Positions 47,845 to 58,251 are shown, numbered from the stretch's first letter. The stretch: DNA of 64,000 nt from Streptococcus mitis (GCF_002096845.1 NZ_NCVK01000059.1:62001-126000), one strand, 5' to 3'. The notes: generated by a model not told the origin, from the letters alone. Program-made: numbers and translations.

Positions 47845-48002
47845 GAGTCTTGGACAAAAGTCTAACCTTAAATATAAAAAACGAACAAAACGAGTCATCT
47901 GACACTCAGAATTCTGTTTTGTTCGCTTTTTTGTCTAATCTATCGATTTTAAAATGTCATAATAAAGAATTCCTAAAATCAAAATCTTTTTGTCCCAGCC
48001 TC
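47845..48002. repeat. Small terminator-like MITE (RUP/SPRITE-class), copy 2
   Basis: 158 bp with ends GAGTCTTGGACAAAAG and the complement of GAGGCTGGGACAAAAA. The hairpin AAAACGAACAAAA...TTTTGTTCGCTTTTTT is retained. It matches copy 1 at 10124-10278 over its length and lies between two decayed insertion sequences. Confidence 0.8.
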
Positions 48003-48007
48003 AAAAA

Positions 48008-48770
48008 AACCACCCGCTATGCGGGTGCGCGTCGAAGGTTATACCAAAAAAACTCCGAACGCGATACAATAAAGGTGTTCAATCCAATTGTAAAGCGAAA
48101 GGAGAAAAATATGGCACAAAAGGCTCATAGTTTATCGCACACAGAGTGGCACTGTTCTATCACATTGTGTTCACCCCTAGGTATAGACGAAAAGTCATCT
48201 ATAATCAATATCGAAGTAGTTTTGGCGAAATATTTCATCGCTTGTGTAGTTATAAAGGAGTTGAAATTATCGAGGGTCACTTAATGCCAGACTATGTACA
48301 TATGTTAGTAAGTATTCCACCAAGGATAAGTGTTTCAAGTTTCATGGGGTATTTAAAAGGTAAAAGTGCACTCATGATGTTTGACAAACACGCCAATCTC
48401 AAGTACAAGTTTGGGAATCGGCATTTCTGGGCGGAAGGTTATTATGTAAGTACAGTAGGGCTTAATAAAGCCACAATTGAAATAGAGTCAAGATTAAAGA
48501 AATTATCCAGTGGATGATTTCTTCACGAGTATGAAAATTTGAGAACGAGTAAAGCATGATATAGCACTAGATAAATTAAGTATAGAAGAATATGAGGATC
48601 TCTTTAGGGATAGTGGTAAGTAATACCAAAGCCTCTTTAAGAGGCAAGTGATGAGTCAAGAACAATAAGGCTTGAACAACGTGAAAGCCAGCGTCTTTAG
48701 GCGCTGGCTGGTAATTTGGGCTTATTGCCCTGGTTCAAACCACCCGTTTGACGGGTGGTCATGATTAGTT
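48008..48770 (+). mobile_element. Degenerate IS200/IS605-family insertion sequence
   Basis: Left-end hairpin CACCCGCTATGCGGGTG, a broken tnpA (48111-48623), and a right-end hairpin ACCACCCG/CGGGTGGT (48739-48760). Subterminal hairpins without terminal inverted repeats are typical of this family, which moves as single-stranded DNA. Confidence 0.85.
48111..48623 (+). pseudogene. tnpA: Broken TnpA (Y1 HUH transposase)
   Basis: It starts MAQKAHSLSHTEWHC; a frameshift near 48150-48160 moves the frame to YHIVFTPRYRRKVIYNQYRSSFGEIFHRL. The HUH site reads HLMPDYVHML, with Tyr where active enzymes have His (DHVH). A further shift near 48480 and a stop precede the C-terminal IALDKLSIEEYEDLFRDSGK. Not functional. 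Confidence 0.88.
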
Positions 48771-48809
48771 TTAGTTCATTTGGTTGTATATACGGATATT
48801 TATGTTATC

Positions 48810-48908
48810 TGAAACTACTTTCAGAAACAGCTGTTCTATAAAATACTTTTGAAACTGTAATCTATCCTACTACAAAGTATTGAAAGCGCTTCATAAATGA
48901 TATATAAT
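48810..48908 (+). promoter_or_regulatory. nanE-satABC promoter region: NanR-like site, cre, promoter
   Basis: TGAAA-CTAC-TTTCA (48810-48823) is a dyad repeated exactly at 54428. Fifty-six bp on is TTGAAA (48880-48885), a 17-bp spacer and TATAAT (48903-48908). TGAAAGCGCTTCA (from 48881), a cre-like palindrome, overlaps the -35 box, predicting CcpA repression. Confidence 0.72.
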
Positions 48909-48942
48909 AAACTCATAAGAACAAAGAAAAGGAGGAAAGAGG

Positions 48943-49641
48943 ATGCCACAGATTACTAAAGAAGCCTTGATTGAACAAATCAAAGATGGAATCATCGTTT
49001 CTTGTCAGGCCCTTCCTCACGAACCGCTTTATACAGAAGCGGGAGGAGTCATTCCCTTGCTGGTCAAAGCAGCTGAGCAAGGTGGAGCAGTCGGTATCCG
49101 AGCAAATAGTGTTCGTGATATCAAAGAAATCAAGGAGGTTACAAAACTTCCGATTATCGGGATTATCAAACGAGATTATCCACCTCAAGAACCCTTCATC
49201 ACGGCTACTATGAAAGAAGTTGATGAACTAGCAGAACTAGATATTGAAGTGATTGCTCTAGACTGTACTAAACGCGAACGCTATGATGGTTTAGAGATTC
49301 AGGAGTTCATTCGTCAGGTTAAGGAGAAATATCCTAACCAGCTCTTGATGGCTGACACAAGTACTTTTGAAGAAGGATTGGCGGCTGTTGAAGCAGGAAT
49401 TGACTTTGTCGGAACAACCTTATCAGGATACACATCTTACAGTCCTAAAGTGGATGGTCCCGATTTTGAATTGATCAAAAAACTTTGTGATGCTGGTGTA
49501 GATGTCATTGCCGAAGGGAAAATTCATACACCAGAACAAGCCAAACAAATCCTGGGATACGGAGTGCGAGGTATCGTTGTTGGTGGCGCTATTACTAGAC
49601 CAAAAGAGATTACAGAACGCTTCGTTGCTGGTCTTAAATAA
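48943..49641 (+). CDS. nanE: N-acetylmannosamine-6-phosphate 2-epimerase
   Basis: A 232-residue TIM-barrel enzyme converting ManNAc-6-P to GlcNAc-6-P in sialic acid catabolism. Typical blocks are [32 protein letters not shown] and the phosphate-binding [19 protein letters not shown] precedes the ATG. It is the first gene of the nanE-satABC unit. Confidence 0.95.
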   Translation: MPQITKEALIEQIKDGIIVSCQALPHEPLYTEAGGVIPLLVKAAEQGGAVGIRANSVRDIKEIKEVTKLPIIGIIKRDYPPQEPFITATMKEVDELAELDIEVIALDCTKRERYDGLEIQEFIRQVKEKYPNQLLMADTSTFEEGLAAVEAGIDFVGTTLSGYTSYSPKVDGPDFELIKKLCDAGVDVIAEGKIHTPEQAKQILGYGVRGIVVGGAITRPKEITERFVAGLK

Positions 49642-49678
49642 CACAATCTTAAAACAGAGGAGAGTGGTGGATGCGTAG

Positions 49679-51082
<1,404 letters not shown>

Positions 51083-51101
51083 GCACTAAATCAGATTGAT
51101 T

Positions 51102-51150
51102 CCTCCCTTTTCCCTGTGCATAGTCTATGTAAGAAAAGGGAGGCTTTTGT
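51102..51150 (+). terminator. Attenuating terminator between satA and satB
   Basis: CCTCCCTTTTC/GAAAAGGGAGG stem followed by CTTTTGTTT. An imperfect T tract inside an operon after the binding-protein gene usually lowers permease expression relative to the lipoprotein. Confidence 0.75.
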
Positions 51151-51282
51151 TTGAAATGTAAGGAACTGTCACGAAATTAAAATGAAGTTCTTACATAAGC
51201 GAATCTTAAAAAATTTCATTTTGATTTTAAAACAGTTCAAGAAAGTCAAAAAATTATTCTATTTGAAAGAGAGGTGCCGACT

Positions 51283-52170
51283 GTGAAAGTCAATAAAATT
51301 CGTATGCGGGAAACAGTGATTTCCTATGCTTTCCTAGCACCAGTGTTGTTCTTCTTTGTCATCTTTGTATTGGCTCCTATGGTAATGGGATTCATTACAA
51401 GTTTCTTTAATTACTCTATGACAAACTTTGAGTTTGTAGGCTTAAACAACTATATCCGTATGTTTAAAGACCCTGTCTTTATGAAGTCTTTGATCAACAC
51501 GGTTATCCTGGTTATTGGATCTGTGCCAGTTGTTGTTCTATTCTCGCTCTTTGTAGCATCACAAACCTATCACCAAAATGCTATTGCCAGATCTTTCTAC
51601 CGTTTCGTCTTCTTCCTTCCTGTTGTAACAGGTAGCGTTGCCGTAACAGTTGTATGGAAATGGATCTATGACCCACTATCAGGGATTCTAAATTTTGTCC
51701 TCAAGTCAAGTCATATCATCAGCCAGAACATTTCTTGGCTAGGAGACAAACACTGGGCTTTGATGGCGATTATGATTATCCTTTTGACAACTTCAGTTGG
51801 TCAGCCGATTATCCTTTATATCGCTGCTATGGGGAATATTGACAATTCACTGGTTGAAGCGGCGCGTGTTGACGGTGCAACTGAGTTTCAAGTTTTCTGG
51901 AAGATTAAATGGCCAAGCCTTCTTCCAACAACCCTTTATATTGCAATCATTACAACAATCAACTCATTCCAGTGTTTCGCCTTGATTCAGCTTTTGACTT
52001 CAGGTGGTCCAAACTACTCAACAAGTACACTTATGTACTACCTTTACGAAAAAGCCTTCCAATTGACAGAGTATGGATATGCCAACACAATCGGTGTATT
52101 CCTAGCGGTTATGATTGCTATCGTCAGCTTTGTTCAATTTAAAGTGCTTGGAAACGATGTAGAATACTAA
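51283..52170 (+). CDS. satB: Sialic-acid ABC transporter permease
   Basis: About 295 residues with six membrane helices and the EAA loop EAARVDGATEFQVFWKIKWPSL that contacts the ATPase. I favour the GTG at 51283 (MKVNKIRMRE) with GAGAGG upstream; a GTG 9 bp earlier and ATG 51304 are alternatives. Pairs with the next permease as MalF/MalG-type subunits. Confidence 0.92.
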   Translation: MKVNKIRMRETVISYAFLAPVLFFFVIFVLAPMVMGFITSFFNYSMTNFEFVGLNNYIRMFKDPVFMKSLINTVILVIGSVPVVVLFSLFVASQTYHQNAIARSFYRFVFFLPVVTGSVAVTVVWKWIYDPLSGILNFVLKSSHIISQNISWLGDKHWALMAIMIILLTTSVGQPIILYIAAMGNIDNSLVEAARVDGATEFQVFWKIKWPSLLPTTLYIAIITTINSFQCFALIQLLTSGGPNYSTSTLMYYLYEKAFQLTEYGYANTIGVFLAVMIAIVSFVQFKVLGNDVEY

Positions 52171-52185
52171 CGAAAGGAGACAGCT

Positions 52186-53025
52186 ATGCAATCTACACAA
52201 AAGAAACCCTTAACAGCTTTCACTGTTATTTCAACTATTATCTTGCTCTTGTTGACTGTGCTGTTCATCTTTCCATTCTACTGGATCTTGACAGGTGCCT
52301 TTAAATCTCAGCCAGACACAATCGTAATTCCACCACAATGGTTCCCTAAAATGCCAACCATGGAAAACTTCCAACAACTCATGGTGCAAAACCCTGCTAT
52401 GCAATGGATGTGGAACTCAGTATTTATCTCATTGGTAACCATGTTCCTAGTCTGTGCAACCTCTTCTCTAGCAGGTTATGTATTGGCTAAAAAACGTTTC
52501 TATGGTCAACGTATCCTATTTGCCATCTTCATCGCTGCTATGGCTCTTCCAAAACAAGTTGTCCTTGTGCCATTGGTACGTATCGTCAACTTCATGGGAA
52601 TCCATGACACTCTTTGGGCAGTTATCTTGCCTTTGATTGGATGGCCGTTTGGTGTCTTCCTCATGAAACAATTCAGCGAAAACATCCCAACAGAATTGCT
52701 TGAATCAGCTAAAATTGATGGCTGTGGTGAGATTCGCACTTTCTGGAGCGTAGCCTTCCCAATTGTGAAACCAGGATTTGCAGCCCTTGCAATCTTCACC
52801 TTCATCAACACTTGGAACGACTACTTCATGCAATTGGTAATGTTGACTTCACGTCAAAACTTGACCATCTCACTTGGGGTTGCGACCATGCAGGCTGAAA
52901 TGGCAACCAACTATGGTCTGATCATGGCAGGTGCCGCTCTTGCAGCTGTACCAATCGTAACAGTCTTCCTAGTCTTCCAAAAATCCTTCACACAGGGTAT
53001 TACTATGGGAGCGGTTAAAGGATAA
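52186..53025 (+). CDS. satC: Sialic-acid ABC transporter permease
   Basis: A 279-residue MalG-like permease with six helices and EAA loop ESAKIDGCGEIRTFWSVAFPIVKP. GAAAGGAG precedes the ATG 16 bp after satB. Its stop codon TAA ends exactly where a BOX element begins. Confidence 0.93.
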   Translation: MQSTQKKPLTAFTVISTIILLLLTVLFIFPFYWILTGAFKSQPDTIVIPPQWFPKMPTMENFQQLMVQNPAMQWMWNSVFISLVTMFLVCATSSLAGYVLAKKRFYGQRILFAIFIAAMALPKQVVLVPLVRIVNFMGIHDTLWAVILPLIGWPFGVFLMKQFSENIPTELLESAKIDGCGEIRTFWSVAFPIVKPGFAALAIFTFINTWNDYFMQLVMLTSRQNLTISLGVATMQAEMATNYGLIMAGAALAAVPIVTVFLVFQKSFTQGITMGAVKG

Positions 53026-53130
53026 TACTCTGCGAAAATCGAATTCAAACTACGTCAGCGTCACCTTGCCATACTTAAGTATTGCCTGCGGTTAGCTTCC
53101 TAGTTTGGTCTTCAATTTTCATTGAGTATA
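53025..53130 (+). repeat. BOX element (boxA-boxC, no boxB) inside the sat/nan operon
   Basis: It starts at the last base of the satC stop (ATACTCTGCGAAAATC), contains CGTCAGCGTCACCTTGCC and ends CAATTTTCATTGAGTATA. No boxB unit is present. It lies between satC and nanQ. Confidence 0.88.
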
Positions 53131-53190
53131 GGAAAATCAATCTATCAAGATACAGAAATATATTTTATAGATTTAGAGAATATAGAGGTT

Positions 53191-53250
53191 ATAAGTGTCT
53201 ACAAAATGGAGGGTATGCAGTTACTTTATGAAGTTTTGTCAGACACTTAT
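53191..53250. repeat. Inverted repeat upstream of nanQ
   Basis: ATAAGTGTCT-ACAAAA pairs with TTTTGTC-AGACACTTAT across a ~27-nt loop. It may be a decayed MITE or a leader hairpin. A 15-codon frame (MEGMQLLYEVLSDTY) inside it is probably chance. Confidence 0.5.
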
Positions 53251-53297
53251 TAACTTAAGAATGATTTTAGTTAACTATCAGAAACGAAGGAAAGAGT

Positions 53298-53750
53298 ATG
53301 ATTTTTGACGATTTGAAAAACATTACCTTTTACAAAGGAATTCATCCCAATCTAGACAAGGCTATCGACTATCTCTACCAGCACCGTAAGGATTCTTTCG
53401 AATTAGGTAAGTATGAGATTGACGGGGACAAGGTCTTTCTAGTTGTTCAGGAAAATGTCCTCAATCAAGCTGAAAATGATCAATTTGAGCATCATAAAAA
53501 CTATGCAGATTTGCATTTGCTGGTAGAAGGACATGAATATTCGAGTTACGGTTCACGTATCAAAGATGAAGCAGTAGCATTCGACGAAGCGAGTGACATT
53601 GGCTTTGTTCATTGTCACGAAAACTACCCACTTTTGTTGGGTTATCACAATTTTGCGATTTTCTTTCCAGGAGAACCACACCAGCCAAATGGCTATGCAG
53701 GTATGGAAGATAAGGTTCGCAAATATCTCTTTAAAATTTTGATTGATTAA
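53298..53750 (+). CDS. nanQ: YhcH/YjgK/YiaL family sugar-anomerase-like protein
   Basis: A 150-residue cupin (DUF386) similar to NanQ, proposed to speed anomer conversion of sialic acid. Metal-ligand region: HHKNYADLHLLVEGHE and FFPGEPHQPNGY. GAAGGAAAGAG precedes the ATG. Four short-gap genes follow (DUF624, lyase, kinase), although a separate promoter precedes the lyase. Confidence 0.85.
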   Translation: MIFDDLKNITFYKGIHPNLDKAIDYLYQHRKDSFELGKYEIDGDKVFLVVQENVLNQAENDQFEHHKNYADLHLLVEGHEYSSYGSRIKDEAVAFDEASDIGFVHCHENYPLLLGYHNFAIFFPGEPHQPNGYAGMEDKVRKYLFKILID

Positions 53751-53769
53751 AAAATCAGGAGGAGCAAAC

Positions 53770-54414
53770 ATGGCACAAAAAGGAGTAAGCCTTATCAAGG
53801 CAGCATTTGATACAGATAACTTTCTCATGCGTTTTAGTGAGAAAGTCTTGGATATCGTGACAGCCAATCTTCTTTTTGTTGTCTCTTGTTTGCCCATCGT
53901 GACGATTGGAGTGGCCAAAATTAGTCTCTACGAGACTATGTTTGAGATTAAGAAGAGCAGACGTGTGCCTGTCTTTAAAATCTATCTAAGAGTTTTTAGG
54001 CAAAATCTGAAACTAGGTTTTCAGTTGGGGTTGTTGGAGTTAGGAATTGTATTTCTTGCTCTTTCAGATCTCTATCTCTTCTGGGGTCAGACAGCTATGC
54101 CTTTCCAAATGGTAAAAGCTATTTGTCTAGGCGTTCTTATCTTCCTCACTATCGTGATGTTGGCTAGCTATCCCATCGCCGCACGCTATGATTTGACTTG
54201 GAAAGAAGTGTTACAAAAAGGACTTATCTTGGCAAGTTTTAACTTTCCTTGGTTCTTCCTCATGTTAGCTATTCTCTTTCTCATTGTGATGGTTCTTTAT
54301 CTGTCCGCCTTCAGTTTACTTTTAGGTGGCTCAGCCTTCCTGCTTTTTGGATTTGGCTTATTAGTTTTTATCCAGACTGGATTGATGGAGAAAATTTTCG
54401 CAAAATACCAATAG
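53770..54414 (+). CDS. DUF624 membrane protein
   Basis: A 214-residue protein with about five membrane helices; the N-terminal FLMRFSEKVLDIVTANLLFVVSCLPIVTIG is the DUF624 signature. Such proteins accompany carbohydrate ABC transporters but have no proven role. AGGAGG precedes the ATG at 53770. Confidence 0.85.
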   Translation: MAQKGVSLIKAAFDTDNFLMRFSEKVLDIVTANLLFVVSCLPIVTIGVAKISLYETMFEIKKSRRVPVFKIYLRVFRQNLKLGFQLGLLELGIVFLALSDLYLFWGQTAMPFQMVKAICLGVLIFLTIVMLASYPIAARYDLTWKEVLQKGLILASFNFPWFFLMLAILFLIVMVLYLSAFSLLLGGSAFLLFGFGLLVFIQTGLMEKIFAKYQ

Positions 54415-54427
54415 GATGGCTTGTCTA

Positions 54428-54526
54428 TGAAACTACTTTCAAGCCATAAACATTTCAAAAATCATATCGAAACTAAAATCTAAGTGTACACAAGATATTG
54501 AAAGCGTTTTTCACAAGGTGTATACT
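54428..54526 (+). promoter_or_regulatory. nanA (lyase) promoter region: NanR-like site, cre, promoter
   Basis: TGAAA-CTAC-TTTCA (54428-54441), identical to the nanE site. After 56 bp, again exactly as at nanE, comes TTGAAA (54498-54503), a 17-bp spacer and TATACT (54521-54526). The cre-like TGAAAGCGTTTTTCA overlaps the -35 box. Confidence 0.72.
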
Positions 54527-54586
54527 AAACACGTAAAGAATAAATCCTGCTGTTAGCAGAAAAAAATAAATCTTAGGAGAAAATCT

Positions 54587-55504
54587 ATGTCAGATTTAAA
54601 AAAATATGAAGGTGTCATTCCAGCCTTCTACGCATGTTATGATGATCAAGGAGAAGTAAGTCCAGAGCGCACACGTGCCTTGGTGCAATACTTCATTGAT
54701 AAAGGTGTTCAAGGTCTTTATGTCAATGGTTCTTCTGGTGAATGTATCTACCAAAGCGTTGAAGACCGCAAGTTAATCTTGGAAGAAGTCATGGCAGTTG
54801 CCAAAGGTAAATTGACCATCATTGCTCACGTTGCTTGCAACAATACTAAAGACAGTATGGAACTTGCTCGCCATGCAGAAAGCTTGGGTGTAGACGCTAT
54901 TGCAACGATTCCACCTATTTACTTCCGCTTGCCTGAGTATTCAGTTGCTAAATACTGGAACGATATCAGTTCTGCAGCACCAAACACAGACTACGTGATT
55001 TATAACATTCCTCAATTAGCAGGAGTTGCTTTGACTCCAAGCCTTTACACAGAAATGTTGAAGAATCCACGTGTTATCGGTGTTAAGAACTCTTCTATGC
55101 CAGTTCAAGATATCCAAACCTTTGTGAGCCTTGGGGGAGAAGACCACATCGTCTTTAATGGTCCAGATGAACAGTTCCTAGGTGGTCGTCTCATGGGTGC
55201 AAAAGCAGGTATCGGTGGTACTTATGGTGCTATGCCAGAACTCTTTTTGAAACTCAATCAGTTGATTGCTGACAAAGACTTGGAAACAGCGCGTGAATTG
55301 CAGTACGCTATCAACGCTATCATTGGTAAACTCACTTCTGCACATGGAAATATGTATGGTGTCATTAAAGAAGTCTTGAAGATCAATGAAGGACTGAACA
55401 TTGGTTCTGTTCGTTCACCATTGACACCAGTGACTGAAGAAGATCGTCCAGTTGTAGAAGCAGCTGCAGCCTTGATTCGTGAAACCAAGGAGCGCTTCCT
55501 ATAA
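54587..55504 (+). CDS. nanA: N-acetylneuraminate lyase
   Basis: A 305-residue class I aldolase splitting sialic acid into pyruvate and ManNAc. The substrate-binding GSSGE (YVNGSSGECIY), the catalytic Tyr (VIYNIPQLAG) and the Schiff-base Lys (VIGVKNSSMP) are present. TTAGGAG precedes the ATG. The sialidase gene at 45953 is also called nanA in pneumococcus; this is the lyase. Confidence 0.94.
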   Translation: MSDLKKYEGVIPAFYACYDDQGEVSPERTRALVQYFIDKGVQGLYVNGSSGECIYQSVEDRKLILEEVMAVAKGKLTIIAHVACNNTKDSMELARHAESLGVDAIATIPPIYFRLPEYSVAKYWNDISSAAPNTDYVIYNIPQLAGVALTPSLYTEMLKNPRVIGVKNSSMPVQDIQTFVSLGGEDHIVFNGPDEQFLGGRLMGAKAGIGGTYGAMPELFLKLNQLIADKDLETARELQYAINAIIGKLTSAHGNMYGVIKEVLKINEGLNIGSVRSPLTPVTEEDRPVVEAAAALIRETKERFL

Positions 55505-55521
55505 TCCATAAGGAGGTATTT

Positions 55522-56406
55522 ATGACACACTATGTTGCAATTGATATCGGTGGAACCAACATCAAATATGGTTTGATTGACCAAGAAGGACAACTTGTTG
55601 AATCGCATGAAATGCCAACAGAGGCGCATAAGGGTGGACCTCATATCTTACAAAAGACCAAAGATATCGTAGCCAGCTATTTAGAAAAAGGCCCAGTAGC
55701 AGGTGTTGCCATTTCTTCTGCAGGAATGGTGGACCCTGATAAGGGTGAGATTTTCTATGCTGGACCTCAGATTCCAAATTATGCAGGAACCAAGTTCAAG
55801 AAGGAAATCGAGACTAGCTTTGCTATTCCTTGTGAGATTGAAAATGATGTCAACTGTGCAGGTCTGGCTGAGGCAGTATCTGGTTCAGGTAAAGGAGCGA
55901 GTGTCACTCTTTGCTTGACTATTGGAACCGGTATCGGTGGTTGCTTGATTATGGATGGGAAAGTCTTCCATGGTTTTAGCAATTCAGCCTGCGAAGTCGG
56001 TTATATGCATATGCAGGATGGAGATTTCCAAGATTTGGCCTCTACGACAGCCTTGGTGGAGTATGTAGCAGCAGGTCATGGAGATCCAGTTGATCAGTGG
56101 AATGGCAGACGTATCTTTAAGGAAGCCACTGAAGGAAACAAAATTTGCATGGAAGGCATTGACCGGATGGTAGATTACCTTGGGAAAGGTCTGGCAAATA
56201 TTTGCTACGTTGCTAATCCAGAAGTAGTCATTCTCGGTGGCGGTATCATGGGACAAGAGGCAATCCTCAAACCCAAGATCCGTACAGCCTTGAAGGAATC
56301 CTTGGTGCCAAGCCTAGCTGAAAAAACACGATTAGAATTTGCCCATCACCAAAATACAGCAGGTATGTTGGGCGCTTATTATCATTTTAAAACAAAACAA
56401 TCCTAG
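55522..56406 (+). CDS. nanK: ROK-family kinase, probable N-acetylmannosamine kinase
   Basis: A 294-residue sugar kinase with phosphate motif DIGGTNIKYGLID, catalytic region ENDVNCAGLAEA and GTGIGGCLI. The zinc motif CGCxGCxE usual in ROK proteins is absent (ACEVGYMHMQDGDF instead), a divergent subgroup. Between lyase and NanR, it most likely phosphorylates ManNAc for NanE. AGGAGG precedes the ATG. Its stop TAG (56404) lies inside the palindromic terminator. Confidence 0.9.
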   Translation: MTHYVAIDIGGTNIKYGLIDQEGQLVESHEMPTEAHKGGPHILQKTKDIVASYLEKGPVAGVAISSAGMVDPDKGEIFYAGPQIPNYAGTKFKKEIETSFAIPCEIENDVNCAGLAEAVSGSGKGASVTLCLTIGTGIGGCLIMDGKVFHGFSNSACEVGYMHMQDGDFQDLASTTALVEYVAAGHGDPVDQWNGRRIFKEATEGNKICMEGIDRMVDYLGKGLANICYVANPEVVILGGGIMGQEAILKPKIRTALKESLVPSLAEKTRLEFAHHQNTAGMLGAYYHFKTKQS

Positions 56407-56433
56407 TTTGGCTCAGCCAAACTAGGATTTTCT
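56399..56433. terminator. Palindromic terminator, copy 1 (35 bp)
   Basis: AATCCTAGTTTGGCT-CA-GCCAAACTAGGATT followed by TTCT. It contains the nanK stop codon. An identical 35-bp copy lies at 57169-57203, where it contains the stop codon of the RpiR gene on the opposite strand. Confidence 0.9.
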
Positions 56434-56445
56434 AATTAAGCTCCC

Positions 56446-56473
56446 TTGACTTTCTTTATAATTGTGAGATAAT
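56446..56473 (+). promoter_or_regulatory. relBE promoter
   Basis: TTGACT, a 16-bp spacer and GATAAT, 30 bp upstream of the antitoxin start. AAAGGAG follows. Confidence 0.7.
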
Positions 56474-56502
56474 AAATAAAATATATAAAGGAGTTATATA
56501 AA

Positions 56503-56790
56503 ATGGCTATAGCGAATTCAAATAAAATTGTGACCTTCCAAGCTAATAGAGAATTGGTAAATGATGCCATGGAAGTGTTAAAAGAACAAAATCTCTCTCT
56601 TTCATCGGCACTCAGATTATTTTTAAAGAATGTTGCCGTAACAAATGAAGTAGATTTACTGAGTGAAGAGGAATTAGAGAAGGAGTATTTGTTTAGACAA
56701 TTACAAGCAGAAGTTCAAGAAAGTTATGCTAAGATTGAGGCTGGAAATTACTTGACAGATGAGGATGTTGTGACACGCTATGGATTATAA
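56503..56790 (+). CDS. relB: RelB/DinJ-type antitoxin
   Basis: A 95-residue protein with an N-terminal ribbon-helix-helix (NKIVTFQANRELVNDAMEVLKEQNLSLSSALRLFLKNVA) and an acidic C-terminal toxin-binding tail. It neutralises the downstream toxin and should repress the operon. It overlaps the toxin gene by 11 bp. Confidence 0.87.
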   Translation: MAIANSNKIVTFQANRELVNDAMEVLKEQNLSLSSALRLFLKNVAVTNEVDLLSEEELEKEYLFRQLQAEVQESYAKIEAGNYLTDEDVVTRYGL

Positions 56791-57130
56791 AAAGTATAGG
56801 ATTTTGTATTCTCCTAGAGTGATTGATAGTTTGGATAAAATATATCAGTATATAGCAGAGGAAATCGGTTCTGTAGAGGCTGCGAGACGAAAAGTGGCGA
56901 GTATCAGAAAAGATATTAATCGTCTAGAAATTTTCCCCCAAGCTGGATTTGATGCCGATGAAAAATTTGGTAAGAAATTAGACCCTCGCTACCAAACGCG
57001 AGGATTGACCTTGAGTAAGGATTACATCGTATTGTATACAATTGTTGAGGATACCGTCAGACTTGCTTATTTACTCCCTTCAAAAAGTGATTACATGAAA
57101 TTATTCAAGACTAAGTCAAGATATGACTAA
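56780..57130 (+). CDS. relE: RelE/ParE-superfamily toxin
   Basis: A 116-residue protein with the RelE/ParE fold pattern: LYSPRVIDSLDKIYQYIAEEIGSVEAARR, then the strand block YQTRGLTLSKDYIVLYTIVEDTVRLAYLLPSKSDYMKLF. It is likely a ribosome-dependent mRNA interferase, but ParE-type gyrase poisoning cannot be excluded. The pair sits between two identical copies of a terminator, indicating acquisition by insertion. Confidence 0.85.
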   Translation: MDYKKYRILYSPRVIDSLDKIYQYIAEEIGSVEAARRKVASIRKDINRLEIFPQAGFDADEKFGKKLDPRYQTRGLTLSKDYIVLYTIVEDTVRLAYLLPSKSDYMKLFKTKSRYD

Positions 57131-57168
57131 TTCATAATCTAGAAGAGGTATGTTTGGTGATGAATAAA

Positions 57169-57203
57169 AATCCTAGTTTGGCTCAGCCAAACTAGGATTT
57201 TCT
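57169..57203. terminator. Palindromic terminator, copy 2 (35 bp)
   Basis: Identical over 35 bp to 56399-56433 and in direct orientation (the element is itself a palindrome). It holds the stop codon of the RpiR gene and can terminate both strands. Confidence 0.9.
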
Positions 57204-58043
57204 GACACGTTTTTGTCTACGATAGCCGTTGAGTTTTTTATTTTCCCAGTAGCTATTAAAGATTTTTTCCTTGCTTTCGCGATTGATTTCCAAAAAGTAG
57301 GCATAAATCAAATCAATAAAGAAGAGCATAGGAAGTTGAGCGGATATTCGTTGGATGTAGGAAGGTTGGCTGTGGCTAGCAACGAGAACGGTCTCTGTAT
57401 AGGCCTGGCTATCTTTATTGGGAACACTTGAAAAGAGTACAGTCTTCGCCCCCATCTCCTTGGCATCTAATAGACTATCTAAAATAGAAGGTGTTGTGCC
57501 AGAAAGTGAGAAACCAAGTACGAGACAATTTTCGTCCATAATACTGGTTGTCCAGGCAAAGCCGTCTTGATCGGTCAAGGCCTCGCAGACCACACCCAGA
57601 CGCATGAAGCGCAATTTCATTTCACGAGCGACAAGGCCAGAACTCCCTGTTCCGAAGAAGTAGACACGCTCAGCATCTTCGATTAATTGGGCAATTCGCT
57701 CTAGTTGGACTTCGTCAATCAAGTCTTGTGTTTGTTCCCTCATATTGCTATAACTTCTGAGGACTCGTTTGGTCAGTGGACTGTGCTTGGAGACTTGGTT
57801 GGCTTGATTTTCTGCCTGATGTTGGTATTGGAAAATAAATTCTCGGTAGCCAGTAAAGCCACACTTTTTAGCAAAGCGGGTCAGAGCAGCTTGAGAAATA
57901 TGTAATTTTTGGGTGACTTGTTGAGAAGATAAATCATCTGTAATCGTTTCAGCTTGCAAAAAATAGCGAGCGATTTCTTGCTCTAGGTCTGTCATTTCTT
58001 CAAAATGTGAATCAATGATAGTTGCGATATCTGGTTTGTCCAT
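57192..58043 (-). CDS. nanR: RpiR-family regulator of sialic acid genes
   Basis: 283 residues. An N-terminal RpiR helix-turn-helix (DDLSSQQVTQKLHISQAALTRFAKKCGFTGYREF) precedes a SIS sugar-phosphate-binding domain (VYFFGTGSSGLVAREMKLRFMRLG...VLGFSLSGTTPSILDSL). The family senses amino-sugar phosphates; next to nan genes it corresponds to NanR, which I take to bind the TGAAA-N4-TTTCA dyads. It is convergent with nanK/relBE. GGAG lies upstream of the ATG at 58043. Confidence 0.9.
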   Translation of the reverse strand: MDKPDIATIIDSHFEEMTDLEQEIARYFLQAETITDDLSSQQVTQKLHISQAALTRFAKKCGFTGYREFIFQYQHQAENQANQVSKHSPLTKRVLRSYSNMREQTQDLIDEVQLERIAQLIEDAERVYFFGTGSSGLVAREMKLRFMRLGVVCEALTDQDGFAWTTSIMDENCLVLGFSLSGTTPSILDSLLDAKEMGAKTVLFSSVPNKDSQAYTETVLVASHSQPSYIQRISAQLPMLFFIDLIYAYFLEINRESKEKIFNSYWENKKLNGYRRQKRVRKS

Positions 58044-58251
58044 AGGGAAGGCTCCTTTAAATGAGTCGTGTTGGAAAAAGACTAGATTATTGAACTTTTA
58101 CATTCATTATAACATATAATATAGGGATGGATAAATAAAAACGTATCTTACTGTAAAAACGAAAAAAAGCTTCTTTCTTTTCCATAATTTTCTGCTCAAA
58201 TTGTGGTACAATTAAGAGTAAGATTTTAAGTTAGAAATGAGACTGATTTGT

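Noticed and set aside
47711-47905. 64-codon minus-strand frame
   Set aside because: It is the wrong frame of the IS30 transposase remnant; the neighbouring frame carries the recognisable transposase C-terminus.
53209-53254. 15-codon ORF inside the inverted repeat upstream of nanQ
   Set aside because: It is almost wholly contained in the inverted repeat and lacks a ribosome binding site; most likely chance.
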